The notes below the pieces were generated by a model. It was given only the letters and a program-made list of their open reading frames with translations. It was not told the DNA's origin and did no database searches. From Clostridiales bacterium UBA1701 (GTDB lineage: Bacteria > Bacillota > Clostridia > Oscillospirales > Oscillospiraceae), in NCBI GenBank assembly GCA_002320035.1, contig DCJL01000006.1, positions 1-8,576 of the forward strand: a DNA stretch of 8,576 bases, in the 5' to 3' direction. Position numbers and translations under genes: made by a program. This document shows positions 1 through 5,916 of this stretch, one piece after another (positions within the stretch are counted from its first letter, which is position 1; each line of letters opens with the position of its first letter).

Positions 1-2
1 TG

Positions 3-103
3 CCATTTCCTCGCCCCTTCGGGGCAAGCGGAAATGATGCACGAAAACTTCATGCGCATGGCTTTGCCCCTTTTCGTGGTGTGCTGTCTGCGCATGAAGT
101 TTT
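3..103 (-). promoter_or_regulatory. Candidate attenuator between rpsB and the gene to its left
   Basis: Several inverted repeats crowd the first 103 bases, downstream of the rpsB stop in its transcription direction. A perfect 15-bp pair lies at 44-58 and 89-103 with a 30-nt loop. A second hairpin pairs 13-17 with 21-25 around a 3-nt loop and is flanked by a 7-bp pair at 4-10 and 30-36. Two further matches would use the same bases differently: 40-47 with 71-78 (CACGAAAA/TTTTCGTG) and 21-27 with 64-70 (GGGGCAA/TTGCCCC). On the minus strand the 15-bp stem ends in UUUU. In many bacteria rpsB is followed by tsf, and in E. coli a terminator-like hairpin separates the two. The tsf neighbour here is inferred, because the window ends first. 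Structure alone cannot say whether this stops, slows or protects the transcript. Confidence 0.55.
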
Positions 104-113
104 ATGGTATGAA

Positions 114-851
114 TTATTCGGCGGCCTTTTCGGCAGCCTCGGCGGGGATCTCCTCAGCCTCGGCGTCCTGGCCCTGCCGGCCTTCCTGAACGGCGTTGGC
201 CATGGTGGCGGCGATCAGGCGGATGGCGCGGATCGCATCGTCGTTGGCGGGAATGACATAATCGACCTCATCGGGGTCGCAGTTGGTGTCGACAATGGCA
301 ACGATGGGGATATGCAGCTTGCGGGCCTCGGCAATGGCGTTGTGCTCCTTGCGGGGATCAACGACAAACATGGCGCCGGGAAGCTTCTTCATTTCCTTGA
401 CGCCGCCAAGGTACTTCTCAAGTTTCTCCATCTCGCCCAGGTGCTTCATGACTTCCTTCTTGGGCAGCATATCGAAGGTGCCATCCTCCTGCATCTTCTT
501 AAGCTGGGCCAGACGGTCAACGCGGGTACGCATGGTCTTGAAGTTGGTGAGCATACCGCCCAGCCAGCGGGCGTTCACATAGTACATGCCAACGCGGGAG
601 GCTTCCTCGCGGACAGCGTCGGTGGCCTGCTTCTTGGTACCGACAAAGAGAATGGTCTTGCCGTTCTCGGAGAGCTGACGGACGAAGTCATAGGCTTCTT
701 CCAGCTTCTTTACGGTCTTCTGCAGGTCGATGATGTAGATGCCGTTGCGCTCGCAGTAAATGTACTCGGCCATCTTGGGGTTCCAGCGGCGGGTCTGGTG
801 TCCGAAGTGGACGCCGGCCTCAAGCAGCTGCTTCATGGATACTACTGACAT
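114..851 (-). CDS. rpsB: 30S ribosomal protein S2
   Basis: This 245-residue protein is small-subunit ribosomal protein S2, which sits on the head/back of the 30S subunit and binds late in assembly together with S1. The family signature is plain at residues 13-27 (GVHFGHQTRRWNPKM), followed by a GIYIIDL stretch, the central coiled-coil region rich in Lys and Glu, and DPRKEHNAIAEA. The length is normal for the family. The tail after about residue 230 is acidic and Ala/Glu-rich, as often seen in Firmicutes S2. The ATG at 851 is chosen because GGAGG lies 7 nt upstream and the protein then begins at the conserved start (MSVVSMKQLLEAG). An in-frame extension to 992 would run through the promoter and leader and has no family similarity. 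Strong antisense reading frames over this gene are codon-bias shadows. The gene is transcribed away from the ABC operon, presumably toward tsf beyond the left edge. Confidence 0.97.
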   Translation of the reverse strand: MSVVSMKQLLEAGVHFGHQTRRWNPKMAEYIYCERNGIYIIDLQKTVKKLEEAYDFVRQLSENGKTILFVGTKKQATDAVREEASRVGMYYVNARWLGGMLTNFKTMRTRVDRLAQLKKMQEDGTFDMLPKKEVMKHLGEMEKLEKYLGGVKEMKKLPGAMFVVDPRKEHNAIAEARKLHIPIVAIVDTNCDPDEVDYVIPANDDAIRAIRLIAATMANAVQEGRQGQDAEAEEIPAEAAEKAAE

Positions 852-884
852 GTTTTTTCCTCCAAATAATTTGTTTTTTCCTCC
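851..884 (-). promoter_or_regulatory. Duplicated Shine-Dalgarno block of rpsB
   Basis: On the minus strand the 13-base block GGAGGAAAAAACA occurs twice, ending at 872 and at 851, exactly 21 bp apart. The copy nearer the gene places GGAGG 7 nt before the rpsB ATG, whose first base is shared with the end of the block. The distal copy runs into AAT instead of an ATG and so has no start codon at the same spacing. The pair could be a standby ribosome-loading site or the leftover of a small tandem duplication. Confidence 0.75.
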
Positions 885-906
885 GGGCGCCTCATCCCCT
901 CCACCC

Positions 907-924
907 AACCGGCGGCTGCCGGCC
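907..924 (-). promoter_or_regulatory. Hairpin in the rpsB leader
   Basis: In the minus-strand leader RNA, GGCCGGC can pair with GCCGGUU around an AGCC loop. This gives 7 bp including two G-U pairs. It lies between the predicted start site near 957 and the duplicated Shine-Dalgarno block. S2 controls its own synthesis in some bacteria through a leader structure, but this hairpin does not visibly match a known S2-binding motif, so any regulatory role is only a suggestion. Confidence 0.4.
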
Positions 925-963
925 ACAGAGCGGAAAGTCCTCACCCGTGCGAAATGCCTTGAT

Positions 964-992
964 ATAATACCAGAATTATTCCCGGATTGCAA
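964..992 (-). promoter_or_regulatory. Promoter of rpsB (sigma-A type, extended -10)
   Basis: Read on the minus strand, TTGCAA (987-992) is followed after exactly 17 bp by TATTAT (964-969). A TGG just before the -10 box gives an extended -10. The predicted start point is near 957, leaving a leader of about 105 nt before the rpsB ATG. The close match, ideal spacing and position in front of a highly expressed gene make this convincing. Confidence 0.82.
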
Positions 993-1197
993 GGGTTTTT
1001 CTCTTTTTTTCGCCTTCTGTCCAAACTTTTTTGTTTCTGCCGCTTTCAGTTCAGAATAAATAAATTTTTCTGCTTCTAAATAGGATTATGCACAAAAAGC
1101 CATAAATTTTTTTGGAGAAAACAGAAAATTCCCTTCGTTTATTTATATATATTACAGCAATTTTATCTTGCTTTGATGTTGCTTTTACACAAATTCA
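993..1197. other. AT-rich intergenic spacer between divergent promoters
   Basis: The 451 bases between rpsB and the binding-protein gene hold the two divergent promoters and this AT-rich core. The core has many T- and A-runs and no supported reading frame on either strand. I see no RNA gene, no clear Fur box and no strong hairpin. Only short weak repeats occur, for example TTATG/CATAA around 1087-1106. It may serve as an upstream promoter region. Confidence 0.6.
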
Positions 1198-1222
1198 CTT
1201 CAAACGCTTCCTATCCGGCTTA

Positions 1223-1251
1223 TTGACAAGGGTTTGGTCTGGCGGTAGAAT
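1223..1251 (+). promoter_or_regulatory. Promoter of the ABC transporter operon
   Basis: A perfect TTGACA (1223-1228) is followed after 17 bp by TAGAAT (1246-1251), five of six matches to the -10 consensus. Transcription should start near 1258, leaving a leader of about 45 nt before the ATG at 1303. It is the only strong promoter seen upstream of the operon. Confidence 0.85.
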
Positions 1252-1259
1252 CACCTAAA

Positions 1260-1273
1260 GGGCGGAAACGCCC
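1260..1273 (+). promoter_or_regulatory. Hairpin at the predicted mRNA 5' end
   Basis: GGGCG and CGCCC form a 5-bp stem closed by a GAAA tetraloop of the stable GNRA class. It begins within about two bases of the predicted transcription start. Hairpins at the extreme 5' end are known to protect bacterial mRNAs from 5'-end-dependent decay, so it may stabilise the operon message. The function is inferred from position. Confidence 0.5.
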
Positions 1274-1302
1274 GCACAAAAATTTTATATGGAGGATTAC
1301 AA

Positions 1303-2376
1303 ATGAAGAAGTTCTTTGCTCTGTTGCTTGCGCTTGTTATGGTTTTTGCCCTTTGCGCCTGCGGCGAGACCGCCGCCCCTGCCGCCTCCGAGGCCCCTGC
1401 CGGGGATGAGGCTGCCGAGGCTCCCGCTGAAGGCAGCGCCGAAAAGGCCCCCGAGGACTATACCGGCAGTCTGGTCGTCTACTCTCCCCATGACGCCGAC
1501 CCCCTGAACGCCGGGGTTGAGATGTTCCGTCAGGCCTACCCCAACATTGAAGTTGAAATCATCGCCGCCGGCACCGGCGAGCTGTGCCAGCGCATTGTGG
1601 CTGAGGCTGAAAATCCCCAGGGCGATGTGCTGTGGGGCGGCGGGGCGGATACGCTGGCCGCTTACACCGACTACTTTGCTCCCTATGTCTGCGCCAATGA
1701 CGATGTCATCGGAGAAGCATACAAAGCTTCTGACGACCTTTGGATAGGCGAATCCCCCCTCCCCATGGTATTCATCTACAATAAAACCCTCATTGACGAG
1801 GCCGATGTGCCCACCACCTGGGAGGGTCTGTGCGACGAGGCTCTCAAGGGCAAGATCGCCTACGCCTCCCCCGCCAAGTCCGGTTCCGCTTACACGCAGC
1901 TGTGCACCATGCTCTTCAGCCAGCCCACGCTGGACGAGGGATGGGCTCTGGTTGAAAAGTTTATCGCAAATCTTGACGGCAAGATTCAGGACTCCTCCGG
2001 CAACTGCCACAAGCTGGTAGCCTCCGGCGAGTATGCCATGGGCGTTACCATTGAGAAGTCCGCCGTCCTCTACGCCGACAACCCGGACATCGGCTTCCTG
2101 TATCCTGAGAAGAACTCCGCCGTCCCTGACGGCGTGGCGCTCATAAAGAACTGCCCCAACGAGGAGAACGCCAAGCTCTTTATTGACTTCGTTACCAGCC
2201 TTGACTGCCAGACCGCCCAGAACGCGGACTGGGCGCGCCGTCCTGTCCGCAGCGATCTGAGCCCCGTGGGTCTGTGTGAGCTGAGCGAGCTGGATCTGGG
2301 CGACTATGATTTTGCCACCGCCGCCACGCAGAAAGAAGCTTTCGTTGAGAAGTGGAATGACCTGACCGTCGGCTGA
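1303..2376 (+). CDS. ABC transporter substrate-binding lipoprotein, Fe3+/AfuA-type family
   Basis: This is a 357-residue extracytoplasmic binding protein of the Fe(3+)/AfuA-type class (type 2 periplasmic-binding fold). It captures a substrate at the cell surface for the permease encoded downstream. Residues 1-19 are a lipoprotein signal peptide, with lipobox LCAC and lipidated Cys20. Residues 21-50 form an Ala/Pro/Glu-rich tether. The domain begins at SLVVYSPHDAD (56-66) and carries GTGELCQRIVAE (90-101), DVLWGGG (108-114), the ligand-loop motif SPAKSGSAYT (189-198) and GEYAMGVTIE (242-251). True ferric-binding proteins have an adjacent Tyr-Tyr pair in the region around 250-255. Here it reads TIEKSAV, so iron is doubtful and a phosphorylated compound (sugar phosphate or phosphonate) fits better. 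The start is set by GGAGG 7 nt upstream. Eight cysteines lie beyond the lipidated one. The family call is firm; the ligand is not. Confidence 0.9.
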   Translation: MKKFFALLLALVMVFALCACGETAAPAASEAPAGDEAAEAPAEGSAEKAPEDYTGSLVVYSPHDADPLNAGVEMFRQAYPNIEVEIIAAGTGELCQRIVAEAENPQGDVLWGGGADTLAAYTDYFAPYVCANDDVIGEAYKASDDLWIGESPLPMVFIYNKTLIDEADVPTTWEGLCDEALKGKIAYASPAKSGSAYTQLCTMLFSQPTLDEGWALVEKFIANLDGKIQDSSGNCHKLVASGEYAMGVTIEKSAVLYADNPDIGFLYPEKNSAVPDGVALIKNCPNEENAKLFIDFVTSLDCQTAQNADWARRPVRSDLSPVGLCELSELDLGDYDFATAATQKEAFVEKWNDLTVG

Positions 2377-2401
2377 AAATTTAAAGCATTTTAAAATCCA
2401 G

Positions 2402-2428
2402 TGGGGAGGCGCTTTTTACGCCTCCCCA
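2402..2428 (+). terminator. Stem-loop after the binding-protein gene
   Basis: A perfect 10-bp G/C-rich stem (2402-2411 with 2419-2428) encloses a 7-nt loop. It is not followed by a proper T-run, so it is more likely a partial terminator or a barrier to 3' exonuclease than a full stop. Such elements after binding-protein genes commonly keep the binding protein in excess over its membrane partners. Confidence 0.6.
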
Positions 2429-2460
2429 ATTGGTATAAATGTAGCGCTAAGGTTGAAAAA

Positions 2461-2482
2461 AGCGTCCGCAGGGCGTTCTTTT
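2461..2482 (+). terminator. Second weak terminator-like hairpin before the ATPase gene
   Basis: AGCGTCC (2461-2467) can pair with GGGCGTT (2471-2477) across a GCA loop, giving 7 bp with two G-U pairs. It is preceded by a run of six A and followed by CTTTT. The shape is that of an intrinsic terminator, but the stem is weak. It probably works with the hairpin at 2402-2428 to reduce expression of the downstream genes. Confidence 0.4.
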
Positions 2483-2492
2483 GAGCTTTATT

Positions 2493-2510
2493 AAGGAGAA
2501 AATTTGGAGG
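2493..2510 (+). promoter_or_regulatory. Tandem ribosome binding sites of the ATPase gene
   Basis: AAGGAG (2493-2498) lies 5 nt before an in-frame TTG at 2504, and GGAGG (2506-2510) lies 8 nt before the ATG at 2519. The second site decides the start chosen here. The first would add only five residues (MEDIV), so either choice gives nearly the same protein. Confidence 0.6.
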
Positions 2511-2518
2511 ATATAGTA

Positions 2519-3595
2519 ATGAGCAACGAAGTAATTATCCGGGACGCAGTGAAGCGCTATGGCGATTTTACCGCCCTCTGCGGTGTTTCCCTCGACATAC
2601 GAGAGGGGGAATTTTTCACCCTTCTGGGTCCCTCCGGCTGCGGAAAGACTACCCTGCTGCGCATGATAGCGGGCTTTAATTCCATTGAGGGGGGCGACTT
2701 CTTTTTTGGCAGCAAACACATTAACGATGTGCCCGCCCACAAACGGGACATCGGCATGGTCTTTCAGAACTATGCCATCTTCCCCCATCTGACCGTGCGG
2801 GAAAATGTAGCCTACGGTCTTAAAGCCAGAAAGATCCCTGCCGCCCAGATAAAACCCCAGGTGGACGAGGCTCTGGATCTGGTGCAGATTTCCCATCTGG
2901 CGGACAGGAAGCCCAGCGAACTGTCTGGCGGTCAGCAGCAGCGCGTCGCGCTGGCCCGGGCCTTTGTCATTGAGCCCAGCGTTCTTCTGATGGACGAGCC
3001 GCTTTCCAATCTGGACGCAAAGCTCCGCGTTCAAATGCGCTCGGTGATAAAAAAGCTCCAGCGCAGGCTGGGCATTACCACGATCTATGTGACCCATGAC
3101 CAGGAGGAGGCGCTGGCCATATCTGACCGCATCGCCGTCATGAAGGATGGCCGGATCATGCAGATAGGCACACCCAACGAGATATATGCCAAGCCCCAGA
3201 ACCCCTTTGTGGCGGGCTTTATCGGCGTCAGCAATTTCCTTGACTGTCAGGTGGAGGCCCCCTCTGCCGGGGAAGCCCTTGTGACCATTCAGGGCGAGAT
3301 GAGCGTCCGGGTGCCGGTAAGGCGGGCCTATTCCGGCAGGGCCCGCCTTTCCGCAAGACCCGAGCAGCTTTTCTTTGCCGGAGAGGGTATGCCCGCCACC
3401 GTTCTGTTTTCCATCTTCCTTGGGGACTTTATTGAGTATGAGGTCCAGCTTGATAACGGCCAGAGCCTCATAGTCAATGAATACACCAAGGACACCGCCG
3501 CCGTCCATGCGGACGGGGAGAAGGTGCGTCTGCGCTTTGATCCCCTGCGCATCAGCCTCTATGAGGATGAATCCGGGGAGGTGCTCTCTCTGTGA
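2519..3595 (+). CDS. ABC transporter ATP-binding protein (Fe3+/AfuC-type, TOBE-like C-terminus)
   Basis: This 358-residue cytoplasmic ATPase powers the importer encoded on either side. All nucleotide-binding motifs are intact: Walker A GPSGCGKTT (37-45), Q-loop Gln83, signature LSGGQQQR (135-142), Walker B LLMDEP (156-161), D-loop SNLDAK (163-168) and switch His193. The C-terminal third (about 235-350) is a TOBE-like extension, including ARPEQLFF and LGDFIEYEVQ, typical of the iron/polyamine/sugar class of import ATPases and often regulatory. The start is the ATG with GGAGG 8 nt upstream; a TTG at 2504 would add five residues. The stop overlaps the permease GTG start by 4 nt, indicating translational coupling. 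Family and role are clear; substrate specificity is not carried by this subunit. Confidence 0.95.
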   Translation: MSNEVIIRDAVKRYGDFTALCGVSLDIREGEFFTLLGPSGCGKTTLLRMIAGFNSIEGGDFFFGSKHINDVPAHKRDIGMVFQNYAIFPHLTVRENVAYGLKARKIPAAQIKPQVDEALDLVQISHLADRKPSELSGGQQQRVALARAFVIEPSVLLMDEPLSNLDAKLRVQMRSVIKKLQRRLGITTIYVTHDQEEALAISDRIAVMKDGRIMQIGTPNEIYAKPQNPFVAGFIGVSNFLDCQVEAPSAGEALVTIQGEMSVRVPVRRAYSGRARLSARPEQLFFAGEGMPATVLFSIFLGDFIEYEVQLDNGQSLIVNEYTKDTAAVHADGEKVRLRFDPLRISLYEDESGEVLSL

Positions 3596-5253
3596 AAGCG
3601 AAGCTGGGCTCCCGGTGGAAGCCGGATTTCTGGTTTTTCACCAAGCTTGTTGTCATAGTGGTGATGTGCCTCTTCATTGTCTATCCCTTTTACACCATTT
3701 TGACCAAGAGCGTGTTTTCCAACAAGGTGGAAGGACTGACGTTATATAACTTCGTCCGCTTCTTTACCAAGCCTTATTACTACCAGACCCTGCTGCGCTC
3801 CATAGTGGTGTGCTTTGCGACGGTCTTTACAAGCACCCTAATAGGCGTCCCCATCGCCTATCTTATGACCAGATACAACATTCCCGGCAAAAAAGTTCTG
3901 CATATATTCATTATAATGAGCCTTATGAGCCCTCCGTTCATCGGGGCTTATTCCTGGATAATCCTCATGGGCCGCAACGGCCTGCTGGCAAAGCTCTTTG
4001 CCCTTTTTGGAGCAACCGCACCCACGATCTACGGCCGGGGCGGCATTATCTTTGTCTTTACCCTGCATCTTTTCCCATACATTTATCTCTACACCTCCGG
4101 CGCCATGAACAGCATAGACAGCTCTCTGGAAGAGGCCGCAGAAAACCTGGGCATGAGCAAGCTGCGCCGCATCTGGACCATCACGCTGCCGGTTATCCTG
4201 CCCTCCATTCTGGCCGGCTGTATAATGGTGTTTATGACATGTCTCGCAGACTTCGGAACTCCCATGCTTCTGGGCGAGGGCTACACGGTCCTGCCGGTGC
4301 TGGTATATAACGAATACATGTCCGAAAGCGCGGTAAACCCCTACATGGCCTCCACCCTGTCGGTTATTATCGTGGCCTGCTCCCTGCTGACGCTGGCCTT
4401 CCAGAAGCTGGTTGTGGACAAGCGCAACTACATGATGAGTTCCCTTCGCCCGCCTCAGGAAACAAAGCTGAAAGGCTGGAAACGCTTTTTTGCCGCCGCG
4501 CCCATTTATATCATTGTTGCTTTCGCTTTCCTGCCTCAGATCGTGGTGGTGTGCCAGTCCTTCGTAGAGCGGAGCTTCTCCGGTATGGTCAAGGGCATAA
4601 ACCTGAATAACTACCGGGCCATCCTCTCCCGTCTGGGCACCAACATCCGCAACACCTATGTGTTCTCCCTTATCGCCATTGTTTTCATCATCATTGTGGG
4701 TATCCTGGTGTCCTACATTCTGGTGCGCAAAAAGGGCAAGGTAGCCAATCTCATTGATACGCTCATCATGTTTCCCTATGTTATCCCTGGCTCGGTGCTG
4801 GGTATCGGCCTCATAGTCGCTTTCAACCGTAAGCCCATTATTCTGGTGGGTACCGCCGCCATAATGATAATCTCCTATGTTATCCGAAAGCTTCCTTACA
4901 CGGTTCGCTCCGGCTCTGCCTTTTTGTATCAGATGGATCCCTTTATTGAGGAGGCCTCCATCAATCTGGGCGTGTCCCCCATGAAGACCTTTTTCACCGT
5001 CACAGCCCGCATGATGCTGCCGGGAATAATGTCCGGCGCGGTTCTTAGCTGGATAACCTGCATCAATGAGCTGTCAAGCTCCATCATGCTATACAGCGGC
5101 AAGACTTCCACCATCGCCGTGGCCATATACCAAGAGGTCGTCCGCATGAGCGACGGTACCGCCGCCGCCCTCGCCACCATACTCACCGTCACGACCATTC
5201 TGTCCCTGCTGCTTGTATTCCGGCTCACGAAAGGAAAGGTTAAAATAGTCTAA
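3592..5253 (+). CDS. ABC transporter permease, fused two-domain (FbpB/AfuB type)
   Basis: This 553-residue integral membrane protein carries two permease domains in one chain, so a single copy can form the whole channel. The first domain spans roughly residues 15-275, with its coupling loop EEAAENLGMSKLRRIWTI (180-197). The second spans about 300-545, with EEASINLGVSPMKTFF (453-468). These EAA loops contact the ATPase. Hydrophobic segments predict about 12 membrane helices, including near 16-40, 70-92, 104-125, 150-170, 200-220, 255-272, 303-321, 356-378 and 389-411. The fused length matches Fe3+/AfuB-type permeases. Translation starts at GTG, within the GTGA overlap with the ATPase stop, with GGGGAGG about 10 nt upstream. 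The stop TAA shares one base with the next ATG. The two halves diverge outside the EAA loops, which indicates an old internal duplication. It could carry iron, a phosphonate or a sugar phosphate. Confidence 0.94.
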   Translation: MKAKLGSRWKPDFWFFTKLVVIVVMCLFIVYPFYTILTKSVFSNKVEGLTLYNFVRFFTKPYYYQTLLRSIVVCFATVFTSTLIGVPIAYLMTRYNIPGKKVLHIFIIMSLMSPPFIGAYSWIILMGRNGLLAKLFALFGATAPTIYGRGGIIFVFTLHLFPYIYLYTSGAMNSIDSSLEEAAENLGMSKLRRIWTITLPVILPSILAGCIMVFMTCLADFGTPMLLGEGYTVLPVLVYNEYMSESAVNPYMASTLSVIIVACSLLTLAFQKLVVDKRNYMMSSLRPPQETKLKGWKRFFAAAPIYIIVAFAFLPQIVVVCQSFVERSFSGMVKGINLNNYRAILSRLGTNIRNTYVFSLIAIVFIIIVGILVSYILVRKKGKVANLIDTLIMFPYVIPGSVLGIGLIVAFNRKPIILVGTAAIMIISYVIRKLPYTVRSGSAFLYQMDPFIEEASINLGVSPMKTFFTVTARMMLPGIMSGAVLSWITCINELSSSIMLYSGKTSTIAVAIYQEVVRMSDGTAAALATILTVTTILSLLLVFRLTKGKVKIV

Positions 5254-5867
5254 TGATAAAAAACATTGTTTTTGACATGGGCAACGTGCTCATCCGCTTT
5301 GACCGGGAACGCTTCATAAAGCGGCTGGGTTTTTCCGGGGACGATGGCAAAATGCTTTTGCAAGAGGTCTTTCTCTCTCTGGAATGGGCCCGGATGGACA
5401 GGGGCAGCATGACGGAAAAGGAAGCGGCGGAGAGCATCTGCCGGCGCCTGCCGGAGCGGCTGCACCAGGCTGTACACAGCCTCACCGACCAGTGGGATCG
5501 TCCAATTCTCCCCATCGAGGGTATATATGAGTTGGCGGAGGAGCTGAAAAACGCGGGATACGGCCTTTTTCTCCTCTCCAACGCCAGCTTTCGCCAGCAT
5601 GATTACTGGCCGCTGATTCCCTGCAGCAAATTTTTTGACGGAACTCTTATCTCCGCCGACGAGGGTCTGGTTAAGCCCCAGCCGGAGATATACCGGCTGC
5701 TGTTCAGCCGCTTTTCTCTGCAGCCGGAGGAGTGCTTTTTCGTGGACGATTCGCCCATGAACATCGAGGGCGCTTTCTTTTGCGGCATGCCCGGCACCGT
5801 CTTTCACGGCGACACAAAGCGCCTGCGCCGGGAAATGCGCATGCACGGAATATGGGTTTCCGAATAA
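5253..5867 (+). CDS. HAD-superfamily phosphatase, subfamily IA (YihX-like)
   Basis: This 204-residue cytoplasmic hydrolase of the haloacid dehalogenase superfamily probably dephosphorylates a small phosphorylated metabolite. Motif I is FDMGNVL (7-13), with nucleophile Asp8. The usual second Asp (DxD) is Gly10, as in the E. coli glucose-1-phosphatase YihX (FDLGNV). Motif II is LLSN (107-110) with Ser109. Motif III is KPQPEIY (141-147) with Lys141. Motif IV is FFVDDSP (162-168) with Asp165 and Asp166. Residues 15-90 form the helical cap. The ATG overlaps the permease stop by one base (TAATG) and has only a distant purine-rich site, so translation is probably coupled to the permease. This placement suggests that it acts on the imported compound or a product of it. 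Substrate prediction within this family is unreliable. The stop codon lies inside the terminator stem. Confidence 0.88.
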   Translation: MIKNIVFDMGNVLIRFDRERFIKRLGFSGDDGKMLLQEVFLSLEWARMDRGSMTEKEAAESICRRLPERLHQAVHSLTDQWDRPILPIEGIYELAEELKNAGYGLFLLSNASFRQHDYWPLIPCSKFFDGTLISADEGLVKPQPEIYRLLFSRFSLQPEECFFVDDSPMNIEGAFFCGMPGTVFHGDTKRLRREMRMHGIWVSE

Positions 5868-5904
5868 GAATATCGCCGCGCTCCGAGCGCGGCGGTATTC
5901 TTAT
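5865..5904. terminator. Bidirectional terminator between the ABC operon and rsmE
   Basis: Bases 5865-5881 pair with 5887-5903 around a 5-nt loop. The stem is 17 bp with a single G-T wobble, made of a G/C core of 8 bp and A/T-rich outer parts that supply U-rich ends on both strands. One further A-T pair is possible at 5864-5904. It contains the stop codon of the phosphatase and lies 13 bp from the stop of the convergent rsmE, so it suits both transcripts. Confidence 0.88.
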
Positions 5905-5916
5905 GCCTTACAGCGG

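Noticed and set aside
81..848. 255-codon plus-strand reading frame opposite rpsB
   Set aside because: It is antisense to an unmistakable S2 gene, its product is a Leu/Gly/Val/His-rich string without family motifs, and its length is explained by the strong G/C third-position bias of rpsB.
852..992. N-terminal extension of rpsB to an ATG at 992
   Set aside because: The extension would be encoded by the promoter and leader, adds 47 residues absent from S2 proteins, and the ATG at 851 has an ideal GGAGG.
1297..2010. Minus-strand frame of 237 codons opposite the binding-protein gene
   Set aside because: Low-complexity Gly/Leu/Val/Ala composition without recognisable motifs, and it lies fully over a well-supported gene.
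2447..3508. Minus-strand frame of 353 codons opposite the ATPase gene
   Set aside because: The ATPase on the plus strand has every catalytic motif. The antisense frame has no motif or ribosome site and is a codon-bias shadow.
1303..5253. Assignment as a ferric iron transporter under Fur control
   Set aside because: The binding protein lacks the tyrosine pair, and no Fur-box-like palindrome is visible around the promoter at 1223-1251.
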